DNA of 64,000 bases, taken from NCBI RefSeq assembly GCF_020884795.1, contig NZ_BBZF01000014.1, positions 468,953 through 532,952 of the forward strand, written 5' to 3'. Positions 18,789 to 26,030 of this stretch are shown here, piece after piece; position 1 is the first letter of the stretch; every line of letters begins with the position of its first letter. The notes below the pieces were generated by a model. That model had not been told where the DNA came from, searched no databases, and worked only from the letters and a program-made list of their open reading frames with translations. Position numbers and translations under genes: made by a program. This stretch comes from Micromonospora okii. Its GTDB lineage: Bacteria > Actinomycetota > Actinomycetes > Mycobacteriales > Micromonosporaceae.

Positions 18789-21700
18789 TCACCGGGCACC
18801 CGCCCCGGCCGGCTCCGCAGGTGCGCCGAGGACGTCGGAGAGGAGCTGCGCGCACCACTCCAGAAGGGCCTGGTCGCGCAGGGGCTCGCCACCGATCCGA
18901 CGGGTGCTCGGGCGGGGCACGCTGACCTGGTCGAGCGCGGCCTTGTAGACCGAGTCCGGGTGGTACCGCTTGAGGCGGAGCTGCTTGGAGTCGGGCAGCG
19001 GCAGCGGGCCGAACCGCAGGTGCTTGCCCTGCATGGAGACGTCGGTGAGGCCGTACCGGCGGGCCAGCAGCCGAAACCGCGCCACCGCCACGAGGTTCTG
19101 CACCGGGGCGGGCGGCTCGCCGTACCGGTCGGTCATCTCGGCCACGACCTCGCGCAGCCGCTCCTCGTCGCGGGCCTCGGCGAGCTTGCGGTACATCTCC
19201 AGGCGCAGCCGCTCCACCCCGACGTAGTCGTGCGGCAGGTGCGCGTCCACCGGCAGGTCGATTTTGACGTCGGCCTCCTCCTCGGGCCGCTCCCCCTTGA
19301 ACGCCTGCACGGCCTCGCCGACCATGCGGACGTACAGGTCGAAGCCGACGCCCTCGATGTGGCCCGACTGCTCGCCGCCGAGCAGGTTGCCCGCGCCCCG
19401 GATCTCCAGGTCCTTCATGGCCACGTACATGCCCGCGCCCAGCTCGGTGTGCTGCGCGATGGTGGCGAGCCGCTCGTGGGCGTGCTCGGTGAGCGGCTTC
19501 TCCGGCGGGTAGAGGAAGTACGCGTACGCCCGCTCCCGGCCCCGGCCGACCCGGCCGCGGATCTGGTGGAGCTGGGCCAGGCCGAGCAGGTCGGCCCGCT
19601 CCACGATCAGGGTGTTGGCGTTCGGGATGTCGATGCCGGACTCCACGATGGTGGTGCAGACCAGGACGTCGAACTCCTTCTCCCAGAAGCCGACCATCAC
19701 CTTCTCCAGGGCCTCCTCGCCCATCTGGCCGTGCGCCACCGCCACCCTCGCCTCGGGCACCAGCTCGCGGAGCTTCCGCGCCGTCCGGTCGATCGACTCG
19801 ACCCGGTTGTGCAGGTAGAAGACCTGGCCGTCGCGGAGCAGCTCGCGGTGGATGGAGGCGGCCACCTGCCGCTCGTCGTGCGCGCCGACGAAGGTCAGCA
19901 CCGGGTGCCGCTCCTCCGGCGGGGTGGCGATGGTCGACATCTCGCGGATGCCGGTGATCGCCATCTCCAGCGTGCGCGGGATCGGGGTGGCCGACATGGC
20001 GAGCACGTCGACCGAGGCGCGCAGCGTCTTCAGGTGCTCCTTGTGCTCGACGCCGAAGCGCTGCTCCTCGTCGATGATGACCAGCCCGAGGGACTTGAAC
20101 CGGGTGGCCGACTGGAGCAGCCGGTGGGTGCCGATGACGATGTCCACGGTGCCGTCGGCGACCATCTCCATCGTCCGCTCGGACTCCTTCGGCGTCTGGA
20201 AGCGGGAGAGCTGCCGGATGGTCACCGGGAACTGGCTCATCCGCTCGGCGAACGTGTTGTAGTGCTGCTGCACGAGCAGGGTCGTCGGCACCAGCACGGC
20301 GACCTGCTTGCCGTCCTGCACCGCCTTGAACGCCGCCCGCACCGCGATCTCGGTCTTGCCGTACCCGACGTCGCCGCAGATCAGCCGGTCCATCGGGACG
20401 GTCTGCTCCATGTCCCGCTTGACCTCTTCGATGGCGGCGAGCTGGTCGGGCGTCTCCTGCCAGGGGAAGGCGTCCTCCAGCTCCCGCTGCCACGGGGTGT
20501 CCGGCCCGAACGGGTGCCCCTTGGACGCCTTTCGGGCGGCGTAGAGCTGGATGAGCTGGGCGGCGATCTCCCGGACCGCCTTGCGGGCGCGGGCCTTCGA
20601 CTTCTGCCAGTCCGCGCCGCCCATCTTGTGCAGGGTCGGCTGCTCGCCGCCGACGTACCGGGAGAGCTGGTCGAGCTGGTCGGTGGGGACGAAGAGCCGG
20701 TCGCCGGGCTGGCCGCGCTTGCTCGCGGCGTACTCGATGACCAGGTACTCGCGGGACGCGCCGTTGACGGTGCGCTGGACCAGCTCGACGTACCGGCCGA
20801 TGCCGTGCTGCTCGTGCACCACGTGGTCGCCGGCCCGCAGCTCCAGCGGGTCGATGGTGTTGCGCCGCCGGCTCGGCATCTTGCGCATGTCCCGGGTCGA
20901 GGTGCCCCGCCCGCCGGTGACGTCGTTGCCGGTGAGCAGCGCGAACCGGGACGCCTCGTCCACGAACCCGCTGGTCAGGCCGCCGCAGGTGACCAGCGGC
21001 ACGCCCGGCTCGGGCGCGGTCGGCACCCGCTCGGCGAACCGCGCGCCGAGGCCCGCGTCGTGCAGCACCTCGACGGCCCGCTGGGCGGGGCCGTGGCCCT
21101 CGAAGACCAGCGCCACCGACCAGCCCTCGCCGGCCCACCGCTTCAGGTCCTCGACCACGCGGTCGGTCTCGCCGTGGTAGAGCGGGGCCGGCTGGGCGGC
21201 CAGGGTCACCGCGATGGCGTCGTCGGGCGTGACGTCGACCTCGGCGGGCGCGTCCTCCCAGGGCTGCCGCGCCGAAGCCGCCGCGTCCGCCTCGACCAGG
21301 CCGAACGGCGCGAGGGTCCACCAGGGCTGGCCCAGGGCGCGGGCGTGCGCCCGTACGTCGGCCAGGGTCTTGAAGGCGGCGGCCCCGAGGTCCACCGGGG
21401 CCTGGCCGCCGACGGCGGCGGCGGCCCAGCTCGCCTGGAGGAACTCCTCCGAGGTACGGACCAGGTCGTGTGCGCGGGTGCGGATGCGCTCGGGGTCGCA
21501 GAGCAGCACGTGGGTGCCGGCCGGCATGCAGTCCGGCAGCAGCTCCAGCGAGTCCGCGCCGACCAGCGCGGGGGCCAGGGACTCCATCCCCTCGACGGGG
21601 ATGCCCTCGGCCAGCTTGTCCAGGATCTCGGCCAGCTCGGGGTGCTCGGCCGCGAGCGCGGCGGCCCGCCGCCGCACGGCCGGGGTCAGCAGCAGCTCCC

Positions 21701-22454
21701 GGCACGGGGGCGCCCAGAGCAGCGGTACGGCCTCGATGGTCCGCTGGTCGGCGACGGCGAAGGTGCGGATCTCCTCCACCTCGTCGCCCCAGAACTCGAC
21801 CCGGGACGGGTGCTCGTCGGTGGGCGGGAAGACGTCGAGGATGCCGCCGCGCACCGCGAACTCGCCGCGCTTGGTGACCAGGTCCACCCGGGCGTACGCC
21901 ATGTCGGTGAGCCGGCGGGCGACCTCCTCCAGGTCGGCCTCGTCCCCGGCGGCCAGCCGCACCGGCTCCAGGTCGCCGAGCCCCTTGAGCTGCGGCTGAA
22001 GCAGCGACCGGACCGGCGCGACGACCACCCGCAGCGGCCCGGTGCGCCCCCGGGCGTCGGCGGCGTCGGGGTGGGCGAGCCGGCGCAGCACGGCCAGCCG
22101 CCGGCCGACGGTGTCGGACCGGGGCGAGAGCCGCTCGTGCGGCAGCGTCTCCCAGGAGGGGAAGACGGCGACCTGCTCGGCCGGCAGGAGGCTGCCCAGC
22201 GCCGAGGCCAGGTCGTCGGCCTCCCGGCTGGTGGCGGTGACCGCCAGCACGGGCCGCCCCGCGCCCCCGCCGGGCGCGCCGTCGACTCCCTCGCCCGTGG
22301 GGTCGGCGGCCACGGCGGCGACGGCGAACGGGCGCAGCGCCGCCGGGGCGGTCAGGTCCAGCCCGTCGACCTGCGCGGCACCGGAGCGTGCCAGGTCACG
22401 CGCCCGGGCCAGCCCGGGGTCGGCCAGGGCGGCGGCGAAGAGTCCGGTGAGCAT
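18789..22454 (-). CDS. mfd: Transcription-repair coupling factor Mfd
   Basis: 1221 residues, full length. The N-terminal UvrB-homology region (about 1-380) includes AGRPVLAVTATSREADDLAS and PSWETLPHERLSP. The RNA-polymerase interaction domain starts near GDHVVHEQHGIGRYVELVQR. The helicase has Walker A LICGDVGYGKTEIAVRAAF, the DEEQ box IIDEEQRFGVEHKE, motif III MSATPIPRTLEMA, ESGIDIPNANTL and QIRGRVGRGRERAYAYF. The C-terminal TRCF domain ends the protein. It releases stalled RNA polymerase and recruits UvrA. ATG at 22454 is preceded by GGAAGTGA. The upstream gap holds two hairpin repeats. Confidence 0.98.
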   Translation of the reverse strand: MLTGLFAAALADPGLARARDLARSGAAQVDGLDLTAPAALRPFAVAAVAADPTGEGVDGAPGGGAGRPVLAVTATSREADDLASALGSLLPAEQVAVFPSWETLPHERLSPRSDTVGRRLAVLRRLAHPDAADARGRTGPLRVVVAPVRSLLQPQLKGLGDLEPVRLAAGDEADLEEVARRLTDMAYARVDLVTKRGEFAVRGGILDVFPPTDEHPSRVEFWGDEVEEIRTFAVADQRTIEAVPLLWAPPCRELLLTPAVRRRAAALAAEHPELAEILDKLAEGIPVEGMESLAPALVGADSLELLPDCMPAGTHVLLCDPERIRTRAHDLVRTSEEFLQASWAAAAVGGQAPVDLGAAAFKTLADVRAHARALGQPWWTLAPFGLVEADAAASARQPWEDAPAEVDVTPDDAIAVTLAAQPAPLYHGETDRVVEDLKRWAGEGWSVALVFEGHGPAQRAVEVLHDAGLGARFAERVPTAPEPGVPLVTCGGLTSGFVDEASRFALLTGNDVTGGRGTSTRDMRKMPSRRRNTIDPLELRAGDHVVHEQHGIGRYVELVQRTVNGASREYLVIEYAASKRGQPGDRLFVPTDQLDQLSRYVGGEQPTLHKMGGADWQKSKARARKAVREIAAQLIQLYAARKASKGHPFGPDTPWQRELEDAFPWQETPDQLAAIEEVKRDMEQTVPMDRLICGDVGYGKTEIAVRAAFKAVQDGKQVAVLVPTTLLVQQHYNTFAERMSQFPVTIRQLSRFQTPKESERTMEMVADGTVDIVIGTHRLLQSATRFKSLGLVIIDEEQRFGVEHKEHLKTLRASVDVLAMSATPIPRTLEMAITGIREMSTIATPPEERHPVLTFVGAHDERQVAASIHRELLRDGQVFYLHNRVESIDRTARKLRELVPEARVAVAHGQMGEEALEKVMVGFWEKEFDVLVCTTIVESGIDIPNANTLIVERADLLGLAQLHQIRGRVGRGRERAYAYFLYPPEKPLTEHAHERLATIAQHTELGAGMYVAMKDLEIRGAGNLLGGEQSGHIEGVGFDLYVRMVGEAVQAFKGERPEEEADVKIDLPVDAHLPHDYVGVERLRLEMYRKLAEARDEERLREVVAEMTDRYGEPPAPVQNLVAVARFRLLARRYGLTDVSMQGKHLRFGPLPLPDSKQLRLKRYHPDSVYKAALDQVSVPRPSTRRIGGEPLRDQALLEWCAQLLSDVLGAPAEPAGAGAR

Positions 22455-22568
22455 TCGAGATCACTTCCAGCGGGTCGACGCACGACGACGACCCCGCGTC
22501 CGGCGGGACACGGGGGTGCACCCCGCCAGCCTATCTCCGCCCACCACTGATCCTGCCCGGCGCGCGGC

Positions 22569-22638
22569 AAGATCGACACCAGGTCCCCGACATGGCGGCA
22601 TCCCAGCGCCCCGGACCCCGCCATGTCGGCGACCTGGA
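22569..22638. repeat. 70-bp hairpin repeat, copy 1
   Basis: The arms CCAGGTCCCCGACATGGCGG and CCGCCATGTCGGCGACCTGG pair over 20 bp with one mismatch, around a loop of about 18 bases. It is 66/70 identical to the copy at 22710 by my alignment. Confidence 0.85.
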
Positions 22639-22709
22639 GACGGCGGGCCGACGGGGGCGGGGCCGGGCGGGCCGGACGGGGCACGTTCGCGGCGCGGCGC
22701 CGCGCGGCC

Positions 22710-22779
22710 AAGATCAACACCAGGTCCCCGACATGGCGGTATCCCAGGGCCCCGGACACCGCCATGTCGGCGACCTGGA
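22710..22779. repeat. 70-bp hairpin repeat, copy 2
   Basis: A direct copy of the element at 22569-22638, with identical arms and four differences outside them. With the first copy it fills most of the 350-bp gap between mfd and the 101-residue gene. No coding frame is supported in this gap. Confidence 0.85.
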
Positions 22780-22804
22780 GGCGGCCCGGGCGGCGCGACC
22801 CCGA

Positions 22805-23110
22805 TCAGGCGACGCGAAGCGAGCCCGGGTCGAGCTGACGCAGCAACCGCGGGGCCAGGTGTGCCAGGGCACGGGACTGCGCCAGGTCGATCGGCCACCG
22901 CTCGACGTCCGCCCCTGCGGAGAGCTCCAGCAGCAGGCCGGACGGCGGAGTCGGGCCGACGTCCATCCGCCACAGGCCGATTCCGACCTGGATCACCTCG
23001 TCACCTCGGACAGCCACGCTCGTCAGGCGGGACAGGTGCAGGTCGTTCGGCGCGGCGCAGTCCGGGCCGCGCAGACACCAGGGTGGATGGGCGGGGTTCG
23101 GTTTCGACAT
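22805..23110 (-). CDS. Small uncharacterised protein
   Basis: 101 residues starting MSKPNPAHPPWCLRGPDC. The N-terminal paired Cys (PWCLRGPDC) and the beta-strand-like middle (TSVAVRGDEVIQVGIGLW) are followed by LAQSRALAHLAPRLLRQL. This resembles small actinomycete proteins of the DUF6907 kind, a weak match by eye. ATG at 23110 is preceded by TATAAC at 7 nt, which could be a leaderless -10. It is divergent from two small GntR regulators and shares with them a promoter containing a GACAGTGTC palindrome, so GntR control is plausible. Function unknown. Confidence 0.6.
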   Translation of the reverse strand: MSKPNPAHPPWCLRGPDCAAPNDLHLSRLTSVAVRGDEVIQVGIGLWRMDVGPTPPSGLLLELSAGADVERWPIDLAQSRALAHLAPRLLRQLDPGSLRVA

Positions 23111-23123
23111 TGTCGCCGTTATA

Positions 23124-23132
23124 GACAGTGTC
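23124..23132. promoter_or_regulatory. GACAGTGTC palindrome in divergent promoter, possible GntR operator
   Basis: A perfect 9-bp dyad (GACA-G-TGTC) with AT-rich flanks (ATA/AAT) sits between the starts at 23110 and 23176. GntR-family regulators often bind such short dyads near their own promoter. Inference from position. Confidence 0.4.
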
Positions 23133-23175
23133 AATCTCTGGTGATCTACTTGGTTCCGCGAGCCAGGGAGACACC

Positions 23176-23400
23176 ATGAACACACCCAAATACGAGCAGG
23201 TCGCCTCGGCGATCCGCGAACAGATCCGGAGCGGAGTGCTCAAACCCGGCGACCAGCTCCCCACCACCCAGGGCCTGATCGAGCAGTACTCGGTCTCCTA
23301 CGGGTCGGTCCGCACCGCCCTGCTCATCCTCAAGGCCGAAGGGCTCATCGAGGGCAGGCAGGGCGAGGGGGTCTTCGTACGCAGTCGGGACGGCCAGTAG
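23176..23400 (+). CDS. Stand-alone GntR-type winged-helix regulator
   Basis: 74 residues, only the DNA-binding domain. MNTPKYEQVASAIREQIRSG, LKPGDQLPTTQGLIEQYSVS and YGSVRTALLILKAEGLIEGR form the GntR winged helix, followed by the wing QGEGVFVR. No effector-binding domain is present, so it belongs with the short actinomycete GntR proteins of conjugative elements and developmental loci. ATG at 23176 has AGGGAG 7 nt upstream; the upstream in-frame ATG at 23128 would start within the promoter palindrome. A second, homologous gene follows 24 bp later. Confidence 0.85.
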   Translation: MNTPKYEQVASAIREQIRSGVLKPGDQLPTTQGLIEQYSVSYGSVRTALLILKAEGLIEGRQGEGVFVRSRDGQ

Positions 23401-23424
23401 GACGCGATCGGCGGAAGTAGGCCC

Positions 23425-23652
23425 ATGCCTGCGTACACGAAGAAACAGCGACTCATCGACACCCTGACCGGCCGCATCGAGTCCGGCGAGTACCCGCCGG
23501 GAGGCAAGCTGCCCTCCGGCACCCAGCTGTGCGCCGAGTTCGGCGTCTCCCGCCAGGTGGTCCGCTCGGCCATCGACTGGCTGAAGGCCCGGGGCCTGCT
23601 GGAGGGCGTCCCGGGCGCCGGCGTCTTCGTGCGGGACCAGGACGCCCGATGA
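23425..23652 (+). CDS. Second stand-alone GntR-type winged-helix regulator
   Basis: 75 residues. MPAYTKKQRLIDTLTGRIES, YPPGGKLPSGTQLCAEFGVS and VVRSAIDWLKARGLLEGVPG give the same winged-helix layout as the preceding gene, ending GAGVFVRDQDAR. The two differ too much in sequence to be a recent duplication but have the same length and order, so they may act as a pair. A GGAAGTAGG precedes the ATG. The gene ends 12 bp before the convergent S66 peptidase stop. Confidence 0.85.
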   Translation: MPAYTKKQRLIDTLTGRIESGEYPPGGKLPSGTQLCAEFGVSRQVVRSAIDWLKARGLLEGVPGAGVFVRDQDAR

Positions 23653-23664
23653 GCACGCCGGCGG

Positions 23665-24705
23665 TCAGTAGCGGACGGTGATGCGGCGTTCCACCGCGTC
23701 CACGATCACCTCGCCGCCGTACGGAACGACCACCTGCGGGTCGGTGTGGCCGAGGTCGACGTCGAAGACGGCCACCGCATCCGGGGCGTACTCCGCCAGC
23801 GCCCGGGTCACCGCCGCCCGCTGCTCGTCCGCGTACGCCCGCCGCTGCTCAGAGGTGTGCGGGTGGGCGAAGTCCCACGCCTTGGCCCGGCCGACGAGCA
23901 CGGCCGGGAAGCCGGCGAGCAGCCCGCGCTCCCCCAGGTTGCGCAGCATCCGGTACACCTCGGTGCCCGACGGCAGCTCCTGCGAGGTCTCGACGATCAG
24001 CACCTCGCCCGCGTGGTCGGCGACCGCCCCGACCCGGTCGGCGGCCAGCAGCCAGTGCAGGATCTCCAGGTTGCCGCCCCAGGTCCGGCCCCGCACCACC
24101 GTCGCCGGACCCTGCCAGCGCCAGCCCGCTCCGGGGAACATGACCGGCTCGTCGGCGAGGGTGGCCGGGTCGCGCCAGTCGTTCGGCTGGTCGCCCCACT
24201 CGGGGGCGGGGACGAGGTCGTACCAGTCGGAGGTGAACAGGGCGGCGCGCAGCGAGTCGGCGGTCAGCGGGTGGAGCGCGCCCGGCCGGCCGAGGTGCAC
24301 CAGCACGGACCCGCCGTGGTACGCCACGATCCCCAGCCGGTGCAGGTGATGGAGCAGGTTCGTGTTGTCGGAGTAGCCGAAAAAGGGCTTCGGGTTGGCC
24401 CGGAGGACGGCGTCGTCCAGGTGCGGGGTGACGGTGATCTGGTCGTCCCCGCCGATCGTGGCGAGGACGGCGGTGATCGACGGGTCCGCGAAGGCGGCGG
24501 TGAGGTCCCGGGCCCGGTGGCGCGGGTCGGCTCCCATGACCCGGGTGGTCGGGTACTCGACCGGCTCCAGGCCGAACTCGTCGCGCAGCCGGCGCAGGCC
24601 CATCTCGTACACGTGGGGGAAGATCGCCGGCAGCCCGGCGGAGGGTGAGACGACCGCGACCCGGTCCCCCGGCCTCGGCTTGGGCGGATACCTCAACGAC
24701 TCCAT
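23665..24705 (-). CDS. S66 family peptidase (LD-carboxypeptidase / MccF-like)
   Basis: 346 residues. N-terminal RPGDRVAVVSPSAGLPAIFP, the substrate-side loop LATIGGDDQ, and the nucleophile motif FFGYSDNTNLL (Ser about 112) mark family S66. The catalytic Glu is probably in VLIVETSQELPSG and the His in VDLGHTDPQVVVPYGG. The lack of a signal peptide and the GYSDNT context fit the MccF-like clade, which cleaves amide bonds such as microcin C-type conjugates, rather than a peptidoglycan enzyme. The ATG at 24705 is preceded by TAGCGT at 6 nt, suggesting leaderless transcription. It is divergent from the membrane-protein gene at 24853. Confidence 0.88.
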   Translation of the reverse strand: MESLRYPPKPRPGDRVAVVSPSAGLPAIFPHVYEMGLRRLRDEFGLEPVEYPTTRVMGADPRHRARDLTAAFADPSITAVLATIGGDDQITVTPHLDDAVLRANPKPFFGYSDNTNLLHHLHRLGIVAYHGGSVLVHLGRPGALHPLTADSLRAALFTSDWYDLVPAPEWGDQPNDWRDPATLADEPVMFPGAGWRWQGPATVVRGRTWGGNLEILHWLLAADRVGAVADHAGEVLIVETSQELPSGTEVYRMLRNLGERGLLAGFPAVLVGRAKAWDFAHPHTSEQRRAYADEQRAAVTRALAEYAPDAVAVFDVDLGHTDPQVVVPYGGEVIVDAVERRITVRY

Positions 24706-24711
24706 GGTCCG

Positions 24712-24717
24712 ACGCTA
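24712..24717 (-). promoter_or_regulatory. Candidate -10 (TAGCGT) for leaderless S66 peptidase gene
   Basis: TAGCGT followed by 6 nt and ATG on the minus strand. Confidence 0.5.
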
Positions 24718-24840
24718 CCGGCGGCCCCAACCGCTTTTCCGCGCCCGACCACGCCCGGCCCCGCCCGACCACGCACGACCGCGCCTGAACGCGCCCGACC
24801 GCGCACCCGCGAAACGCCGCAAGCCAGGCATAACGCCCCC

Positions 24841-24846
24841 TAGGCT
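24841..24846 (+). promoter_or_regulatory. Candidate -10 (TAGGCT) for leaderless membrane-protein gene
   Basis: TAGGCT followed by 6 nt and GTG at 24853; no Shine-Dalgarno between. Confidence 0.5.
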
Positions 24847-24852
24847 GGCCAC

Positions 24853-25896
24853 GTGGACGAGGAGGCGGATCTTCCGCTGCGCGACTGGCTGCCCCGCACC
24901 GCCGCCCTGCTGGTCGGCACGCTGGCGCTGGCAGCCGCGTTCATCGCCGCGTACGTGGGAGCGCTGCACCAGCCCACCCCCCGCGACGTACCGGTCGGGG
25001 TGGTCTTCGGCGACCAGCGCGCCGAGGCGGTCCTGGCCGCCGTGCGCGGCCGGACCGACGCGATCGAAGCCGTCGAGTACGACGACGCCGCAGCCGCCGA
25101 CGACGGCCTGCTCACCCGGGACGTGTACGGGGTGCTCACCTCCACGCCGCAGGGCGGGTTGCGCCTGGCCGCCGCGAGCGCCTCCGCGCCGGCCGCCACC
25201 GAGCTGATCGAGCAGGTGCTCGGCCAGGCCGCCCGGGAGGCGAACCTGCCGCTGGAGGTGACCGACGAGGTGCCCGTGGCGGCGGGCGACCCGCGCGGCC
25301 TCGTCCCGTTCTACCTCGCGGTCGGCTACGTGCTCGGCGGCTACCTCGCGTCCACGGCGCTGGGGCTGAAGACCGGCACCGCGCCCCGCAGCCTGGCACG
25401 CGCCGGGCTGCGGATCGCCGCCCTCGCCGCGTACGCGGTGGTGCTCGGCGTGGTGGGCGCGCTGATCGTCGGCCCGGTGCTGGACGTGTACGACCACGAC
25501 GTGCCGGCGGTCGCGGCGGTCGGGGCGCTCGTGGTCTTCGCCGCCGGGATGGTCGCCGCCGCCGTGCAGGGGTGGCTCGGCCTGCTCGGCACCGGGCTCG
25601 TCATCCTGCTGCTCGTGGTGCTCGGCAACCCCGGCTCCGGCGGCGTCTACGCCCCGGAGTTCCTGCCCGGCTGGCTGCGCGGGATGCACCGGTGGAACGT
25701 GCCCGGGCTGGCCACCGATCTGATCAAGTCGGCGGTCTACTTCGACCGCCGGTCGGTCCGCTGGCCGCTGGGCGCCCTCGCCCTCTGGACGGTGCTCGGC
25801 GTCGTGGGATTGCTCACGGCCACCCTGTTCCGCAGCCGGCGGGCCGCCGCCCGGCGCACGCCTCCCACCAGGGAAGATGCGCGCCGGGCCGGGTGA
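24853..25896 (+). CDS. Multi-pass membrane protein (ABC-2/YhgE-like)
   Basis: 347 residues. One N-terminal membrane segment (LLVGTLALAAAFIAAYVGAL, about 17-37) precedes an exported domain of ~125 residues (DVPVGVVFGDQRAEAVLAAV onward). Five or more further hydrophobic segments follow, from FYLAVGYVLGGYLASTALGL. This N-TM / large outside loop / C-terminal TM bundle is the ABC-2-like YhgE/Pip or DUF3533 topology. The specific function is unknown; these proteins participate in export or cell-surface processes. The C-terminus is basic. The GTG at 24853 follows TAGGCT-N6, a leaderless arrangement. The gene ends just before repeat copy B. Confidence 0.75.
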   Translation: MDEEADLPLRDWLPRTAALLVGTLALAAAFIAAYVGALHQPTPRDVPVGVVFGDQRAEAVLAAVRGRTDAIEAVEYDDAAAADDGLLTRDVYGVLTSTPQGGLRLAAASASAPAATELIEQVLGQAAREANLPLEVTDEVPVAAGDPRGLVPFYLAVGYVLGGYLASTALGLKTGTAPRSLARAGLRIAALAAYAVVLGVVGALIVGPVLDVYDHDVPAVAAVGALVVFAAGMVAAAVQGWLGLLGTGLVILLLVVLGNPGSGGVYAPEFLPGWLRGMHRWNVPGLATDLIKSAVYFDRRSVRWPLGALALWTVLGVVGLLTATLFRSRRAAARRTPPTREDARRAG

Positions 25897-25905
25897 CGGG
25901 CGTTT

Positions 25906-25955
25906 GCAGGGGCCCCCTGTACGACAAAAAGCGATAACAAGGGGCCCCTCCTTTC
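25906..25955. repeat. GCGTTAACA-core palindromic repeat, copy B
   Basis: Arms AGGGGCCCCCT and AGGGGCCCCTCCTTT enclose GTACGACAAAAAGCGATAACA, a variant core (GCGATAACA). It follows the stop of the membrane protein gene and precedes ppc by 75 bp. It is in the same orientation as copies A and D and opposite to copy C on the other side of ppc. Confidence 0.75.
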
Positions 25956-26030
25956 GAAGGGGTCGGCGCGGATACGATCCAGGGAGTCGGACAGCGCGGT
26001 CCTTCGTCCCTCGGCGCAAGGAGCGCACCC

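Noticed and set aside
22455..22804. Small gene in the gap upstream of mfd
   Set aside because: Frames across it are created by the two 70-bp hairpin repeats and have no ribosome-binding site.
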